Source of the DNA: Neptunomonas japonica DSM 18939
GTDB lineage: Bacteria; Pseudomonadota; Gammaproteobacteria; Pseudomonadales; Balneatricaceae
DNA: 64,000 nt
NCBI RefSeq assembly: GCF_000422765.1
Contig: NZ_KE383917.1
Location: 97,096-161,095, forward strand
Direction: 5' to 3'
The notes beneath the pieces were generated by a model that saw only the letters and a list, made by a program, of their open reading frames with translations, ran no database searches and was not told where the DNA came from. Position numbers and translations under genes: made by a program. Position 1 is the first letter of the stretch, and every line of letters begins with the position of its first letter. Of the stretch, positions 8,445-17,876 are shown one piece after another.

Positions 8445-10589
8445 CTAGCTCCTACGCCATGTATGAAAACGCGCCAGCCATACCATGACTTTTGGTGACA
8501 CATGTGCGCGCTTCCACTCACCAGCAGCATATTTATTGGCCTCTGAAAAAGTGGGATAAGTATGGATAGTTCCTAGCAGCTTATTCATACCTAAACCGTA
8601 CTTCATCGCCAAGACAAACTCAGCTAATAACTCAGCACTGTGCTTGCCAACAATGGTTACACCTAAGATTTTATCTTTACCAGCAACCGTAATGACCTTA
8701 ACAAAGCCGTGATCATCACCATCAGCAATAGCACGGTCAAGATCATCAATGCCATAACGCGTTACCTCATAAGCTAGACCTTGCGCTTTCGCTTCGCTTT
8801 CACTCACGCCAACGCGTGCCACTTCAGGGTCAGTAAAGGTCACCCAAGGGATAACACGGTAGTCCACTTTAAAGCGCTTAAAACCACTGAACAGCGCATT
8901 AACTGCTGCGAACCATGCTTGATGTGCTGCAACGTGGGTAAACTGGAAAGGCCCAGTAACATCACCACACACATATACATTTGGAAAACGAGTTTGCATA
9001 AAACCATTACAGTCCAGTGTTCCGTTTTCACGTGTTTCTATGCCAAGAGCTTCAAGACCAAACCCACCAGTGTTCGCTTCTCGCCCTAGTGCTAACAGCA
9101 ATTTATCAAATGGTAGCTCGACAGTTTCTCCTGCCTGTTCCACAAGCAGGTAAGCCTGCCCTTCTCGCACAGCGACTTCTTTAGCCGTACTAGACAAATG
9201 AAGAGCAATACCTTCATCTGTAAACTGCTGTTCGACTAACACTTGAGCATCTTCGTCTTCTCTTGGCATCAAATGAGGTGCGCGTTGCACAATGCTCACG
9301 TCACTGCCTAACCGGGAAAATGCTTGGGATAATTCACACCCTATTGGCCCGCCACCTAATACAATAAAACGCTTTGGTAATTCTTCAAGTTCCCACAAGG
9401 TGTCAGACGTCAGATAATCGACTTGATCCAGCCCAGAAATGTTAGGAACGCGTGGACGCGCGCCCGTGGCAATGATGACTGATTTTGCAGATAAGGTTTG
9501 CTGCTCACCATTCTCTTTCGTGACGGATACTTCCCAAGGAGAAACAATGCTAGCGGTACCTTGGATGACATCCACACCGAGGTTCGTATAACGCTCAATG
9601 GAATCATGCGGTTCTATCTTTTCGATAACATTCTTAACACGCCCCATAACTGCTGCGAAATCAACTTGGGGTTCAACCGACTGAATTCCAAACTGATCAG
9701 CTTGGCGCATTTCATACGCTTGCCTAGCCGAGCGAATTATTGCTTTAGAAGGTACGCAGCCCGTATTCAAGCAGTCCCCACCCATCTGATGCTTTTCTAT
9801 GAGTGTCACTTTAGCTTTTACCGCCGCAGCAATATAAGCACTCACTAAGCCACCACTACCCGCGCCAATAACAATCAGATTTGTATCGAATTTTTTCGGT
9901 TTATTCCAGCCTTCATACACTTTACGAGCCTGAACAAGTTCTACAATTTTTCTAGCAATGAGAGGGAATATTCCCAGTAAAGCGAATGCACCAATAATCT
10001 CTATCGTCAAAATTCCTGACAATGAATCAATTTTAGCCAATTGTGTACCGGCATTAACGAACACTAAAGTACCCGCTAACATTCCTAACTGACTCACCCA
10101 CCAAAATGTTTTGGCAGGCATACGCGTAAGTCCCATCAACAAGTTGATCATAAAGAAAGGGAAGATAGGAATCAGACGTAACGTAAACAAATAGAAAGGG
10201 CCGTCTTTTTCAACACCCTCATCAATTGGTGCGATAGATGAAGCAAATTTACCACGTACCCAGTCACTAATCAGATAACGAGAAGCCAGCATTGCCAAGG
10301 TAGCCCCTAACGTTGAAGCGAAAGAGATCAAAATACCTCCCCATAACAGTCCAAAAAGCGCACCACCCGCCAGCGTCATAATAACTGCACCAGGGATCGA
10401 CAGGGCCGTTACCAGAACGTAAATAAGGAAAAAGGTAACACTAGCAACAACAGGGTTAAGATCTCGCCATGATGCCAACTCTGTCTGTTGAAATTTAAGA
10501 TTCTCCAGCGTCAACAATGAAAAACCGCCGGACTGCCAAGTAATCAGCAACGCAACAATAATGACTAATACGACTAACAAACGCTTCAT
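8445..10589 (-). CDS. TVP38/TMEM64 membrane domain fused to a mercuric-reductase-like FAD oxidoreductase
   Basis: A 714-residue fusion. Residues about 1-230 form a TVP38/TMEM64 (SNARE-associated, DedA-like) membrane domain with helices around 3-20, 48-64, 68-108, 135-153 and 165-215. Residues about 236-714 form a class I pyridine nucleotide-disulfide oxidoreductase. It has the FAD motif GAGSGG (242-247), the redox-active pair Cys273/Cys278 in GGDCLNTGCVPSK, the NAD(P)H-binding motif GGGPIG, the second FAD motif VYVCGDVTG, and a dimerisation domain with HTYPTFSE. It lacks the mercuric reductase N-terminal metal-binding domain and the C-terminal vicinal Cys pair. A membrane-tethered reductase for an arsenical or disulfide substrate fits the neighbourhood, but the substrate is unknown. 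Confidence 0.9.
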   Translation of the reverse strand: MKRLLVVLVIIVALLITWQSGGFSLLTLENLKFQQTELASWRDLNPVVASVTFFLIYVLVTALSIPGAVIMTLAGGALFGLLWGGILISFASTLGATLAMLASRYLISDWVRGKFASSIAPIDEGVEKDGPFYLFTLRLIPIFPFFMINLLMGLTRMPAKTFWWVSQLGMLAGTLVFVNAGTQLAKIDSLSGILTIEIIGAFALLGIFPLIARKIVELVQARKVYEGWNKPKKFDTNLIVIGAGSGGLVSAYIAAAVKAKVTLIEKHQMGGDCLNTGCVPSKAIIRSARQAYEMRQADQFGIQSVEPQVDFAAVMGRVKNVIEKIEPHDSIERYTNLGVDVIQGTASIVSPWEVSVTKENGEQQTLSAKSVIIATGARPRVPNISGLDQVDYLTSDTLWELEELPKRFIVLGGGPIGCELSQAFSRLGSDVSIVQRAPHLMPREDEDAQVLVEQQFTDEGIALHLSSTAKEVAVREGQAYLLVEQAGETVELPFDKLLLALGREANTGGFGLEALGIETRENGTLDCNGFMQTRFPNVYVCGDVTGPFQFTHVAAHQAWFAAVNALFSGFKRFKVDYRVIPWVTFTDPEVARVGVSESEAKAQGLAYEVTRYGIDDLDRAIADGDDHGFVKVITVAGKDKILGVTIVGKHSAELLAEFVLAMKYGLGMNKLLGTIHTYPTFSEANKYAAGEWKRAHVSPKVMVWLARFHTWRRS

Positions 10590-10690
10590 CGGTTACTCCC
10601 GATAATAGTGATTCAGGCTAGAGCCTACCTAACAACTTCGTTTTAGTAAGCCCACGCTATTAACTAGATACTTAATGAAAATATGCGGAA

Positions 10691-11650
10691 TTAACTCAGC
10701 GCTCCACCACAGCTAGACCCTTGACCCGCTGTACAGCCGTAACAGTGGTCACCAATCCGTATTGCGCTTTCTTGCAGGCCTTCTTTGAGTAAAGCCTCTA
10801 AATGAATAGGCTCACGACTACTACCTAAAGGCATTTTTAGCTGTTGATTAAAATCACAGTCATGCACAAAGCCTTGCCAATCGACCGAAATCAATGAGCG
10901 GCACATAAGACTATCCAACGTTGCTTCATTAAAAGAAGCACGTAATAGATCCATATAAGGAAGAAAGGTCTTTTTAGAAATGAGCATACTGCCAAAACGT
11001 TGAATAGGCATATTCGCTAGCGTAAATAAATTAGAAAACTGCACACCATAGCGGGCATCTAATTCGGATTTATAAGAAATTTCTAAAGCCACCTGCTCCG
11101 GCGGTAAAACTGGACCTTGCGGGTTATAAACAAGATTAAGTACTTTGCCTGAACCTTCTTGTGCATATCCAAGCTTGTTGAGTTTTGTTAACCCTTCTAT
11201 GCTCGCCAAGAAAACACCATCACCGCGTTGAGCATCAACATTATCTTCTAAATAACAAGGCAATGATGCTACGACTTCAACATCATGTTCAGCTAAAAAC
11301 TCCGCGAAATCTTCATAACCAGGCTCACACAGAATGGTCAGGTTACAACGGTCTATGACCTTTACACCTAACTTACGTGCCTCAATAACTAAGCGCTTAA
11401 AATGCTGATTCATCTCCGGCGCACCACCCGTTAAATCGAGTGTGGTGATATCGTACTTTTCAATAAAGTCCAACATCAACTGCATCGTTTCCCAATCCAT
11501 CTCTTCAGTGCGTTTTGGGCTAGCCGCCACATGGCAATGGAGACAAGATTGATTGCAGCGATAGCCCAAATTTGCCTGTAACGTATCTAATTTAGTACGT
11601 GTAATAGAGGGGAAATCTGTCTGAATCAGGTGTGGCAGCATTTCATGCAT
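10691..11650 (-). CDS. arsS: Arsenosugar biosynthesis radical SAM protein ArsS
   Basis: A 319-residue radical SAM enzyme. LGYRCNQSCLHCHVAASP contains the CX3CX2C cluster motif (Cys32, Cys36, Cys39), and LDLTGGAPEMN supplies the GGE-like SAM-binding strand. A cysteine-rich C terminus (MCRSL, HDCDF, HCYGCTAGQGSSCGG) is typical of the ArsS subfamily. Homologous ArsS is reported to join the 5-prime-deoxyadenosyl group to a methylated arsenical, giving the arsenosugar skeleton. That reaction usually depends on ArsM, which is not encoded in this window. The gene lies 141 bases after arsJ and 101 bases before the FAD oxidoreductase. Confidence 0.92.
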   Translation of the reverse strand: MHEMLPHLIQTDFPSITRTKLDTLQANLGYRCNQSCLHCHVAASPKRTEEMDWETMQLMLDFIEKYDITTLDLTGGAPEMNQHFKRLVIEARKLGVKVIDRCNLTILCEPGYEDFAEFLAEHDVEVVASLPCYLEDNVDAQRGDGVFLASIEGLTKLNKLGYAQEGSGKVLNLVYNPQGPVLPPEQVALEISYKSELDARYGVQFSNLFTLANMPIQRFGSMLISKKTFLPYMDLLRASFNEATLDSLMCRSLISVDWQGFVHDCDFNQQLKMPLGSSREPIHLEALLKEGLQESAIRIGDHCYGCTAGQGSSCGGALS

Positions 11651-11791
11651 ATGAGGTTCTCTTTCACTTTTTGATTTATTAAGGTTAGTCGAATGAAATA
11701 CCTAAACCTTACATTTCTTTTAAATATTATTTTATCTATTAAAAAACAACGAAGACTATCGTGACATCTCAAGCTGAAACGAAAATGAAAT

Positions 11792-13018
11792 TTAAATCTT
11801 TTGAGGCAATTTAAATGAGATAAGCCACGCCAAAAGCAGGAATAGCGACGATATCCACAAACACGCCTCCAATCCATAGAGCTGATACACACCCCCTGAA
11901 AGCAAAGTGCCCACCAACCGCCCCATTGCATTTGCCATGTAGTAAAAACCGACATCGAGCGATACGCCGTTTTCTTTGGCGTAACTTACAATGAGATAAC
12001 TGTGCAATGACGAGTTCACGGCAAAGAAAGCCCCAAACAGCATTAATCCACCAATCAAACAGGGCTGTAACCATTCAGAAGCAAACGGCATCTGCGTAGT
12101 CGAGTTGAGAGTAACAGCCATAAATGCAGGGATCATTAAGAGTGGAAGCAACCAGGCAACAGCCGCCCTTCCATCCGGTACTGCTCCAGATCGCTTGCCT
12201 GTTACATAAGGAGCCAGCGACTGAATAACACCATAGCCAACCACCCAGCACGCCATAAAACTACCGACCGACCAATGATCCCAACCAAGGGTCTCAGCAA
12301 AAAACACAGGAATCGCCACGACAAACCAAACATCTCTGGCGGCAAAAAGAAATAATCGTGCAGCAGATAAAACGTTTACAGCTCGGCTTTTTGAGAATAT
12401 TTCTTTAAATTTCGGCTTAGTTTTGGTTTTACCTAATGATTTTTTCAGGCAGAAAATCGATATCATCCAGACAACAAATAAACCAACAGCCATCATCAAA
12501 ACAGACGAAGTAAAACCAAACAATGTCAGTAATACACCACCCAGAAAAAAGCCCACACCTTTTAAGGTATTTTTAGAACCAGTTAACAGCGCTACCCATT
12601 GATACAGCTTACCCTGAGCATCTTCTGGTACAAGTAATTTAATAGCACTCTTGGCGCTCATTTTATTAAGATCTTTCGCGATACCCGATAATGCCTGCGC
12701 GGCCATGACCCACGGAACCGTTAACCACGCAGCGGGAGCAGCTAACATAATAAGCGCCCCTACTTGCAGTATCAGCCCGATATTCATTGTCTTATTCAAA
12801 CCAAGGCGAGCGCCCAACCAGCCGCCTACTAGGTTAGTTACCACACCAAAAACTTCGTAAAAGAGGAACAAAAACGCGATATCTAACGGGGAATAACCCA
12901 AGGCATGAAAGTGGAGCACTACCAACATGCGTAGCGCTCCATCAGTCAATGTAAAAGCCCAGTAGTTAGCGGTAATTAGCAAGTACTGGCGAATCTCAGA
13001 AGAGATTGATGCAAACAT
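11792..13018 (-). CDS. arsJ: Organoarsenical efflux MFS transporter ArsJ
   Basis: A 408-residue major facilitator protein with about 12 membrane helices. Signatures include the N-terminal NYWAFTLTDGALRMLVVLHF, the early loop GGWLGARLGLNKTMN, and GIAKDLNKMSAKSAIK, as I recall for ArsJ. ArsJ exports 1-arseno-3-phosphoglycerate, the unstable product made when GAPDH uses arsenate, so the pair detoxifies As(V). The adjacent GAPDH gene seven bases upstream supports this strongly. I chose the ATG at 13018, just after the GAPDH stop; the longer frame would need a TTG inside the GAPDH gene. Confidence 0.93.
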   Translation of the reverse strand: MFASISSEIRQYLLITANYWAFTLTDGALRMLVVLHFHALGYSPLDIAFLFLFYEVFGVVTNLVGGWLGARLGLNKTMNIGLILQVGALIMLAAPAAWLTVPWVMAAQALSGIAKDLNKMSAKSAIKLLVPEDAQGKLYQWVALLTGSKNTLKGVGFFLGGVLLTLFGFTSSVLMMAVGLFVVWMISIFCLKKSLGKTKTKPKFKEIFSKSRAVNVLSAARLFLFAARDVWFVVAIPVFFAETLGWDHWSVGSFMACWVVGYGVIQSLAPYVTGKRSGAVPDGRAAVAWLLPLLMIPAFMAVTLNSTTQMPFASEWLQPCLIGGLMLFGAFFAVNSSLHSYLIVSYAKENGVSLDVGFYYMANAMGRLVGTLLSGGVYQLYGLEACLWISSLFLLLAWLISFKLPQKI

Positions 13019-13025
13019 GGAATAA

Positions 13026-14036
13026 TTACTGCTGATCAATCAACCCCACCTTTTTAACCAGTTCAGCCGTCCGGTTCGCGTAACCCCACTCATTGTCATA
13101 CCAGATATATACTTTTACCTGTGTGCCATTCACAACCATAGTGGATAAGGCATCAATAATGCCTGAGCGAGGGTCTGTCTTGTAATCAATAGAGACGAGT
13201 GGACGCTCTTCGTAGCCAAGAATCCCTTTTAACTCCCCTTCTGCCGCGTCTTTAAACAACTCGTTTACTTCTGCTTCTGTGGTTGTTTTTTCAACTTCAA
13301 AAACACAATCAGTTAGAGAAGCATTGGCCAGTGGTACACGAACAGCATGGCCATTTAAGCGACCTTTTAGCTCAGGAAAAATATGAGTGATTGCCGTCGC
13401 CGAGCCCGTAGTTGTTGGAATCAAGCTCATTCCGCAGGCACGTGCCCTACGTAAATCTTTATGGGGCGCATCCAAAATAGTTTGTGTATTTGTCACATCA
13501 TGAATGGTGGTCATCGAACCATGGCGAATTTTTAGATTTTCATGAATCACCTTCACCACTGGAGCCAAGCAGTTGGTAGTACAAGAAGCCGCCGTTACAA
13601 TACTATGAAGCTCAGGATCATAAAGATCATCATTCACACCTAGCACCACATTAAGTACACCCTCTTCTTTAACAGGAGCACTCACCACCACGCGCGTTAT
13701 TCCTTGATCTAAATAACCCTGCAACAGTGCTTTGGTCTTCATTTTCCCCGATGCTTCAATAACAATATCGCAGCCCGACCAATCAGTATCCGAGATCGCT
13801 CGGTTATGGCTCACGGTTAAAGACTTATCACCCACCAAGATACGATAACCTTCGGCCTGTGCATCATGCTGCCAGCGCCCATGTACAGAATCAAAATTCA
13901 ATAAGTGGGCAAGTGTTGGAGCATCACCACCCGGATCATTAACATGCACAAACTCAATTTCAGGCCAGTCCCATGCTGCACGCATTGCCAGACGCCCGAT
14001 ACGCCCAAAACCATTAATACCCACTTTAATCGTCAT
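13026..14036 (-). CDS. ArsJ-associated glyceraldehyde-3-phosphate dehydrogenase
   Basis: A 336-residue GAPDH. It has the NAD-binding start [20 protein letters not shown], the catalytic Cys in [13 protein letters not shown], the phosphate-site TTTGSATA and the C-terminal signature [11 protein letters not shown]. It is full length for the family. Here it probably acts with arsenate in place of phosphate to make 1-arseno-3-phosphoglycerate for export by the adjacent ArsJ, as shown for the homologous pair in Pseudomonas. A purely glycolytic role is unlikely given its place in the arsenic operon. AGGA lies eight bases before its ATG. Confidence 0.93.
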   Translation of the reverse strand: MTIKVGINGFGRIGRLAMRAAWDWPEIEFVHVNDPGGDAPTLAHLLNFDSVHGRWQHDAQAEGYRILVGDKSLTVSHNRAISDTDWSGCDIVIEASGKMKTKALLQGYLDQGITRVVVSAPVKEEGVLNVVLGVNDDLYDPELHSIVTAASCTTNCLAPVVKVIHENLKIRHGSMTTIHDVTNTQTILDAPHKDLRRARACGMSLIPTTTGSATAITHIFPELKGRLNGHAVRVPLANASLTDCVFEVEKTTTEAEVNELFKDAAEGELKGILGYEERPLVSIDYKTDPRSGIIDALSTMVVNGTQVKVYIWYDNEWGYANRTAELVKKVGLIDQQ

Positions 14037-14080
14037 TTTGTAATCCTTAGTACTTTTTTAAACACTGGCTTAACATTGAG

Positions 14081-14320
14081 TTATGCGCTCGCTAACCAGG
14101 CCTCAACATCTGCCCTATGCGGAATAGATCCGGAATGTACCAGTTGTTCATCAATAACAACAGCCGGAGTACTCATCACACCATAACCCATAATAGCAGC
14201 AGGATCTGTCTCTTTAATGACAGTCACATCGACACCGGCTTCTGCCGCCAAACGTGTCAGAATTTCTGCTGTTTTTTCACACTTAGTGCAACCAGAACCT
14301 AATACTTTAATAATTTTCAT
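14081..14320 (-). CDS. Small thioredoxin-family protein (redox-active disulfide protein 2 type)
   Basis: A 79-residue thioredoxin-fold protein. MKIIKVLGSGCTKCEKT puts the CxxC pair at Cys11 and Cys14, and GVMSTPAVVIDEQLV holds the cis-proline. It matches the TM0996/MTH895 type of mini-thioredoxin, which often travels with DUF318/ArsP permeases. Its role may be to reduce an arsenical or to deliver it to the permease; this is inferred. I chose the ATG at 14320, with a GAGGG-type site upstream, over a frame extension of seven residues. Confidence 0.85.
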   Translation of the reverse strand: MKIIKVLGSGCTKCEKTAEILTRLAAEAGVDVTVIKETDPAAIMGYGVMSTPAVVIDEQLVHSGSIPHRADVEAWLASA

Positions 14321-14370
14321 ATCACGACCCTCTTCAATCATGCTCTCCAGTCACGTTTAAAGGTATGACT

Positions 14371-15363
14371 TCAAGCGGCGAGTAAAAACAACCCTACGCC
14401 ATTAAAAATCCAACCTACCAATGTAAAAGCAAAGAGCAGCAAACAAAATAAAATAGCTAACAGTTTCCACTGCATCACCTGTTTTAGCAAAATAAACTCA
14501 GGAAAGCTTGCCGCTACAGTACTCATACAAAATGCTAACGTAGTCCCAATAGGCAAGCCTTTAGTAATGAGGCTCTCCATCACGGGAATAACACCGGTTG
14601 CATTTGAGTACAAAGGAATACCTAAACCAACTGCAGCCGGAACAGACCACCACTGCCCTTGACCTAAGTTCTGAGCAAACCAACCTTCGGGGACAAACCC
14701 GTGCAGTGCAGCACCCAGCCCAACACCCACGATAACCCACTTCCAGACTCTGCTAAAAATATCGACCAATTCATCTTTTGCAAACTGATGCCGCTGAGCC
14801 AAGCTTAAGCGCCGACGCTCTCTCTTAACCGCCGCCTGTTTTGCTTCAATGTAAGCTTTTGCAGCAAAAGGTTGCAGCATTTTTTCTGCCTTAATGAGAT
14901 CCAGAAAAATACCACCGATAACGCCAACAGAGATGCCGACCGCTATATATATCAACGTAAACTTCCACCCCAACAAGCTACCAAGTAACACAATCGCGAC
15001 TTCATTAATTAATGGAGATGTCAGTAAAAATGACATAGTAATTCCAACAGGGATCCCCGCCGATGTGAACCCCAGAAAAAGAGGGATACTAGAACAAGAA
15101 CAAAAGGGAGTTACCGCACCAAAGAATGACCCCATGAGGTAACCAACAAAACGGCTCTTTCCTACTAGCCAGCTACGCACCGATTCAACATTCATTGAAG
15201 CTCGCAGTAACGCGATCAGGTAAATCATTACCACCAACAGCGCAAAAATCTTAGTGGTATCTTCAATAAAAAAATGCAGTGCGTCGCCCAATTTAGTCGA
15301 AGCGCTCAAGCCCCATAGGTCGTACACCAACCAATCTGCCAATAATGTGAAACTATCTAACAT
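14371..15363 (-). CDS. ArsP-like (DUF318) permease
   Basis: A 330-residue membrane protein with about eight to ten helices in two related halves. The signature FGAVTPFCSCSSIPLFLGFTS in the first half, LLTSPLINEVA after it, and GIPLYSNATGVIPVMESL in the second half are the core motifs of the DUF318/ArsP family. Characterised ArsP exports trivalent methylated or aromatic arsenicals, with cysteines of the CSCS motif implicated. It begins the operon and has AGGTG before its ATG. Upstream is a 394-bp control region with a dyad (15483-15508). A divalent-metal or other role cannot be excluded for DUF318 proteins in general. Confidence 0.87.
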   Translation of the reverse strand: MLDSFTLLADWLVYDLWGLSASTKLGDALHFFIEDTTKIFALLVVMIYLIALLRASMNVESVRSWLVGKSRFVGYLMGSFFGAVTPFCSCSSIPLFLGFTSAGIPVGITMSFLLTSPLINEVAIVLLGSLLGWKFTLIYIAVGISVGVIGGIFLDLIKAEKMLQPFAAKAYIEAKQAAVKRERRRLSLAQRHQFAKDELVDIFSRVWKWVIVGVGLGAALHGFVPEGWFAQNLGQGQWWSVPAAVGLGIPLYSNATGVIPVMESLITKGLPIGTTLAFCMSTVAASFPEFILLKQVMQWKLLAILFCLLLFAFTLVGWIFNGVGLFLLAA

Positions 15364-15757
15364 AGTACACCTGCCTACTTACTTGAAACTGCTATAGCTC
15401 AACATCTAATATCACAATGGCTATACCAGCAGAGTAGCGTGATCATTAATACTTCAGCATTGATTTAGGCGAATATATTGTCCAATAATCAGCCAAAATT
15501 GATTATTGATATGACGATACAAGAAATACAAAAATAACTATTACATATCAACATTTTAAAAAAATAAAACATTAAAAATAACGAGTAAATAAATGAACAA
15601 TAAATTTTATTTTCTCAAAAATACCGACTAAGCAAAAATTATTCTTTGTGTTTAGGCTAGGCTCGAATAAAATAAAGCTCGCCTTCAATCCATGCGGGAT
15701 TGAACTATCATTCAGTGCGTTATTTACGCGGTCTGCAACGGTTGGAGACTTACGACG
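15364..15757. other. 394-bp AT-rich intergenic region between the arsenic operon and speD
   Basis: Divergent control region. It is strongly AT-rich at about 15500-15640. Apart from the dyad at 15483-15508 I see no convincing ORF: the longest ATG frame there, at about 15592, gives only 12 codons. No arsR-like gene is present, so any arsenic-responsive repressor is encoded elsewhere. The last 40 bases form the speD leader, with GGAG at 15744-15747. Confidence 0.6.
15483..15508. promoter_or_regulatory. Inverted repeat, candidate operator of the arsenic operon
   Basis: CAATAATCA and TGATTATTG form a perfect 9-bp inverted repeat with an 8-base spacer, about 120 bases upstream of the permease start. 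AT-rich dyads of this kind are typical ArsR/SmtB-family operators. The assignment is inferred from position only. Confidence 0.4.
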
Positions 15758-16573
15758 TTGTCATCGAACGGTAAAATTACATTACAAGGGTTTAACAACC
15801 TAACGAAGAGCTTGAGCTTCTGTATCTACGATGTTTGCTATGCCCAAACGGCCGAGCAGAAAGCTGAGTATATTGAATATATTGATGAGCAGTACAATGC
15901 CGACCGACTCACTGAGATCTTAAGTGAAGTTTGCGACATCATTGGTGCGAATATCCTTAACGTAGCTCGTCAAGACTATGAGCCCCAAGGTGCCAGCGTT
16001 ACTATCTTGGTTGCTGAAGAGGCCTTAAAAGACTCTGATGATGTTGATAAGACAGAACAACCAGGCCCATTACCTGACTCAGTTGTTGCTCACTTAGATA
16101 AGAGCCACATCTGTGTTCATACTTATCCAGAAAGCCACCCTGATGATGGTATTTGTACCTTTAGGGCCGATATAGAAGTGTCTACCTGTGGCATTATCTC
16201 TCCACTAAAAGCACTTAACTATCTAATACACAAATTAGAATCCGATATCGTTACAATCGATTATCGAGTACGTGGGTTTACCCGTGACGTCAAAGGTGTA
16301 AAACACTATATCGATCATGATATTAACTCTATCCAGAACTTCATGAGTCAAGATATCCGTGAGCAGTATCAAATGCTGGACGTAAACGTGTATCAGGAAA
16401 ATATTTTCCACACGAAAATGATGCTGAATGATTACGATCTAGATCAATACCTATTCGGTACTACGGTTAATGATCTAAAAGACAATGAAGCAGAAGAGGT
16501 AGCCGAGCGTCTTTTCAAAGAGATGAACGAGATTTTTTATGGTCGAAATATGCCGGACATGAAAAGCAGTTAA
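15758..16573 (+). CDS. speD: Adenosylmethionine decarboxylase proenzyme, E. coli type
   Basis: A 271-residue homologue of E. coli SpeD aligned nearly end to end: [93 protein letters not shown] and YGRNMPDM. The enzyme decarboxylates S-adenosylmethionine to supply aminopropyl groups for spermidine. Self-cleavage between Lys115 and Ser116 (in DKSHI) should generate the pyruvoyl cofactor. The start is a TTG with GGAG ten bases upstream; no ATG fits, because the conserved N terminus begins only about nine residues in. No speE lies beside it here. Confidence 0.95.
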   Translation: MSSNGKITLQGFNNLTKSLSFCIYDVCYAQTAEQKAEYIEYIDEQYNADRLTEILSEVCDIIGANILNVARQDYEPQGASVTILVAEEALKDSDDVDKTEQPGPLPDSVVAHLDKSHICVHTYPESHPDDGICTFRADIEVSTCGIISPLKALNYLIHKLESDIVTIDYRVRGFTRDVKGVKHYIDHDINSIQNFMSQDIREQYQMLDVNVYQENIFHTKMMLNDYDLDQYLFGTTVNDLKDNEAEEVAERLFKEMNEIFYGRNMPDMKSS

Positions 16574-16601
16574 TATCAGCTTAACTCGATATCGCCCCTA
16601 T

Positions 16602-16638
16602 AAAATAAGGCCAGCTCACATCGACTGACCTTATTTTT
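16602..16638. terminator. Bidirectional terminator between speD and the Rieske oxygenase gene
   Basis: AAATAAGGCCAG (16603-16614) pairs with CTGACCTTATTT (16625-16636) with one mismatch, flanked by A and T runs on both sides. It lies between two convergent genes and can serve both. Confidence 0.8.
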
Positions 16639-16655
16639 ATAATACCCTTACCTCG

Positions 16656-17822
16656 CTAATCCTCCTGCTCTCTATAAAAGCGTGCTGCTTGCACTGTCTC
16701 TACAAACTCATCAGTAGCTGTCTGAAACAAACGATTAGCAAGGTACTGATGAAAATCCACCAATATTTTTTCTAGGCGAACCAATTTGCCACCCTTGCTC
16801 ATACGAGAATGCATGCCACGTTGTACCCGCTCGCAAATCTCTCGATCTTCACTAAGAAAAGCTTCCGTAAACTGAAATTCTGATGATTTAAAATCTTTTA
16901 CTGGCTGCTCTGATAACCCTCCAGGAGTTATCGCGCAATGTTCAGGCCCCTCTGGTAAAACCTGTATCCAATTCAAACCCTCATAAGTAACAACAGCAAT
17001 AAGCGAAGGAGGAAGAAAAAGTAACAAATAGTGATTATAAGCTTCTGGATAACTACCACTTAACCACTTGCTCAAAGCACCTCGGTCATCCTTTATTGCA
17101 CCACCCGTTAATGACCATTCAGCATTGCCGGAAACATAGTAGGCTTGTTTACTAGGTGTAGAGGTTTCCAATGTTTCTTTATGAACTTTAAACAAGTGGT
17201 AGCTTTCAATACCGTTTTCTACTGCTAACTTCCAATTGCTATTCCAATGCTCAGCAGACATCTGATGAGCATGTGAGAAACGCTCCAATTCAAACAGCGA
17301 TAAGTAGCCATCCAGACCCTCGATTTTTTCACTGAAAGGACGAGGCGAGTCTGATAGATTCACAAAAACCAATCCATTCCATGACGCTATCGCAAAGCTT
17401 GGGAGGCAGTGCTCTTGCTTGTCGATAATAATATCGCCTGTCAATGGTGCCCCTTTGAAAGTCCCAGTATCGTCAAATGTCCAAGCATGATAAGGGCAGG
17501 CAATATTTTTGGCGATCTGACCAAACCCCAAGTCTAATAACGGCGTTCCACGGTGGCGGCAAATATTCGACAACGCCCGTAGCTCAGTATCTTGCCCTCT
17601 AATGATAGCGATAGGCTCGCCGGCAATATCCAAGGCGAAATAGTCTCCGGCGTTCACAAGCGTAGTTTCTGCACAGGCAAAAACCCAGTCGTTTAGAAAC
17701 ACACCCCTCATCTCGGCATCAAATACTGAGGGATCATGATAAACAGCTAGAGGCAAACAAGTGGCCTGCTCTAAGGTACTACTGGCGGATTCTTTGTAAG
17801 TACTCATCAGCGTCTGCTTCAT
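16656..17822 (-). CDS. Rieske aromatic-ring-hydroxylating-type oxygenase alpha subunit
   Basis: A 388-residue oxygenase. The N-terminal Rieske domain has Cys88-X-His90 (NICRHRGTPL) and Cys109-X2-His112 (IACPYHAWTF), binding a 2Fe-2S cluster. The C-terminal SRPBCC domain has the mononuclear iron motif ENGIESYHLFKVH, with His209 and His214 as ligands and a later Asp (SEDREICERV region) as a candidate third ligand. No beta subunit or reductase is adjacent, so it is probably a homo-oligomeric alpha-only enzyme fed by an unlinked reductase. Relatives act on quaternary amines, aromatics or sterol-like compounds, and I cannot name the substrate. It is divergent from the TetR gene across a palindrome-rich region. 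GAGAGGGG precedes the ATG. Confidence 0.88.
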   Translation of the reverse strand: MKQTLMSTYKESASSTLEQATCLPLAVYHDPSVFDAEMRGVFLNDWVFACAETTLVNAGDYFALDIAGEPIAIIRGQDTELRALSNICRHRGTPLLDLGFGQIAKNIACPYHAWTFDDTGTFKGAPLTGDIIIDKQEHCLPSFAIASWNGLVFVNLSDSPRPFSEKIEGLDGYLSLFELERFSHAHQMSAEHWNSNWKLAVENGIESYHLFKVHKETLETSTPSKQAYYVSGNAEWSLTGGAIKDDRGALSKWLSGSYPEAYNHYLLLFLPPSLIAVVTYEGLNWIQVLPEGPEHCAITPGGLSEQPVKDFKSSEFQFTEAFLSEDREICERVQRGMHSRMSKGGKLVRLEKILVDFHQYLANRLFQTATDEFVETVQAARFYREQED

Positions 17823-17876
17823 ATTTCCCCTCTCAATTACCTTGTGTACAAATTGAATAAAAAGCCCTAATCACAC

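Noticed and set aside
13026-14036. Housekeeping glycolytic gapA
   Set aside because: The sequence is a normal GAPDH, but the seven-base spacing to arsJ and its place in the arsenic operon favour the ArsJ-associated role.
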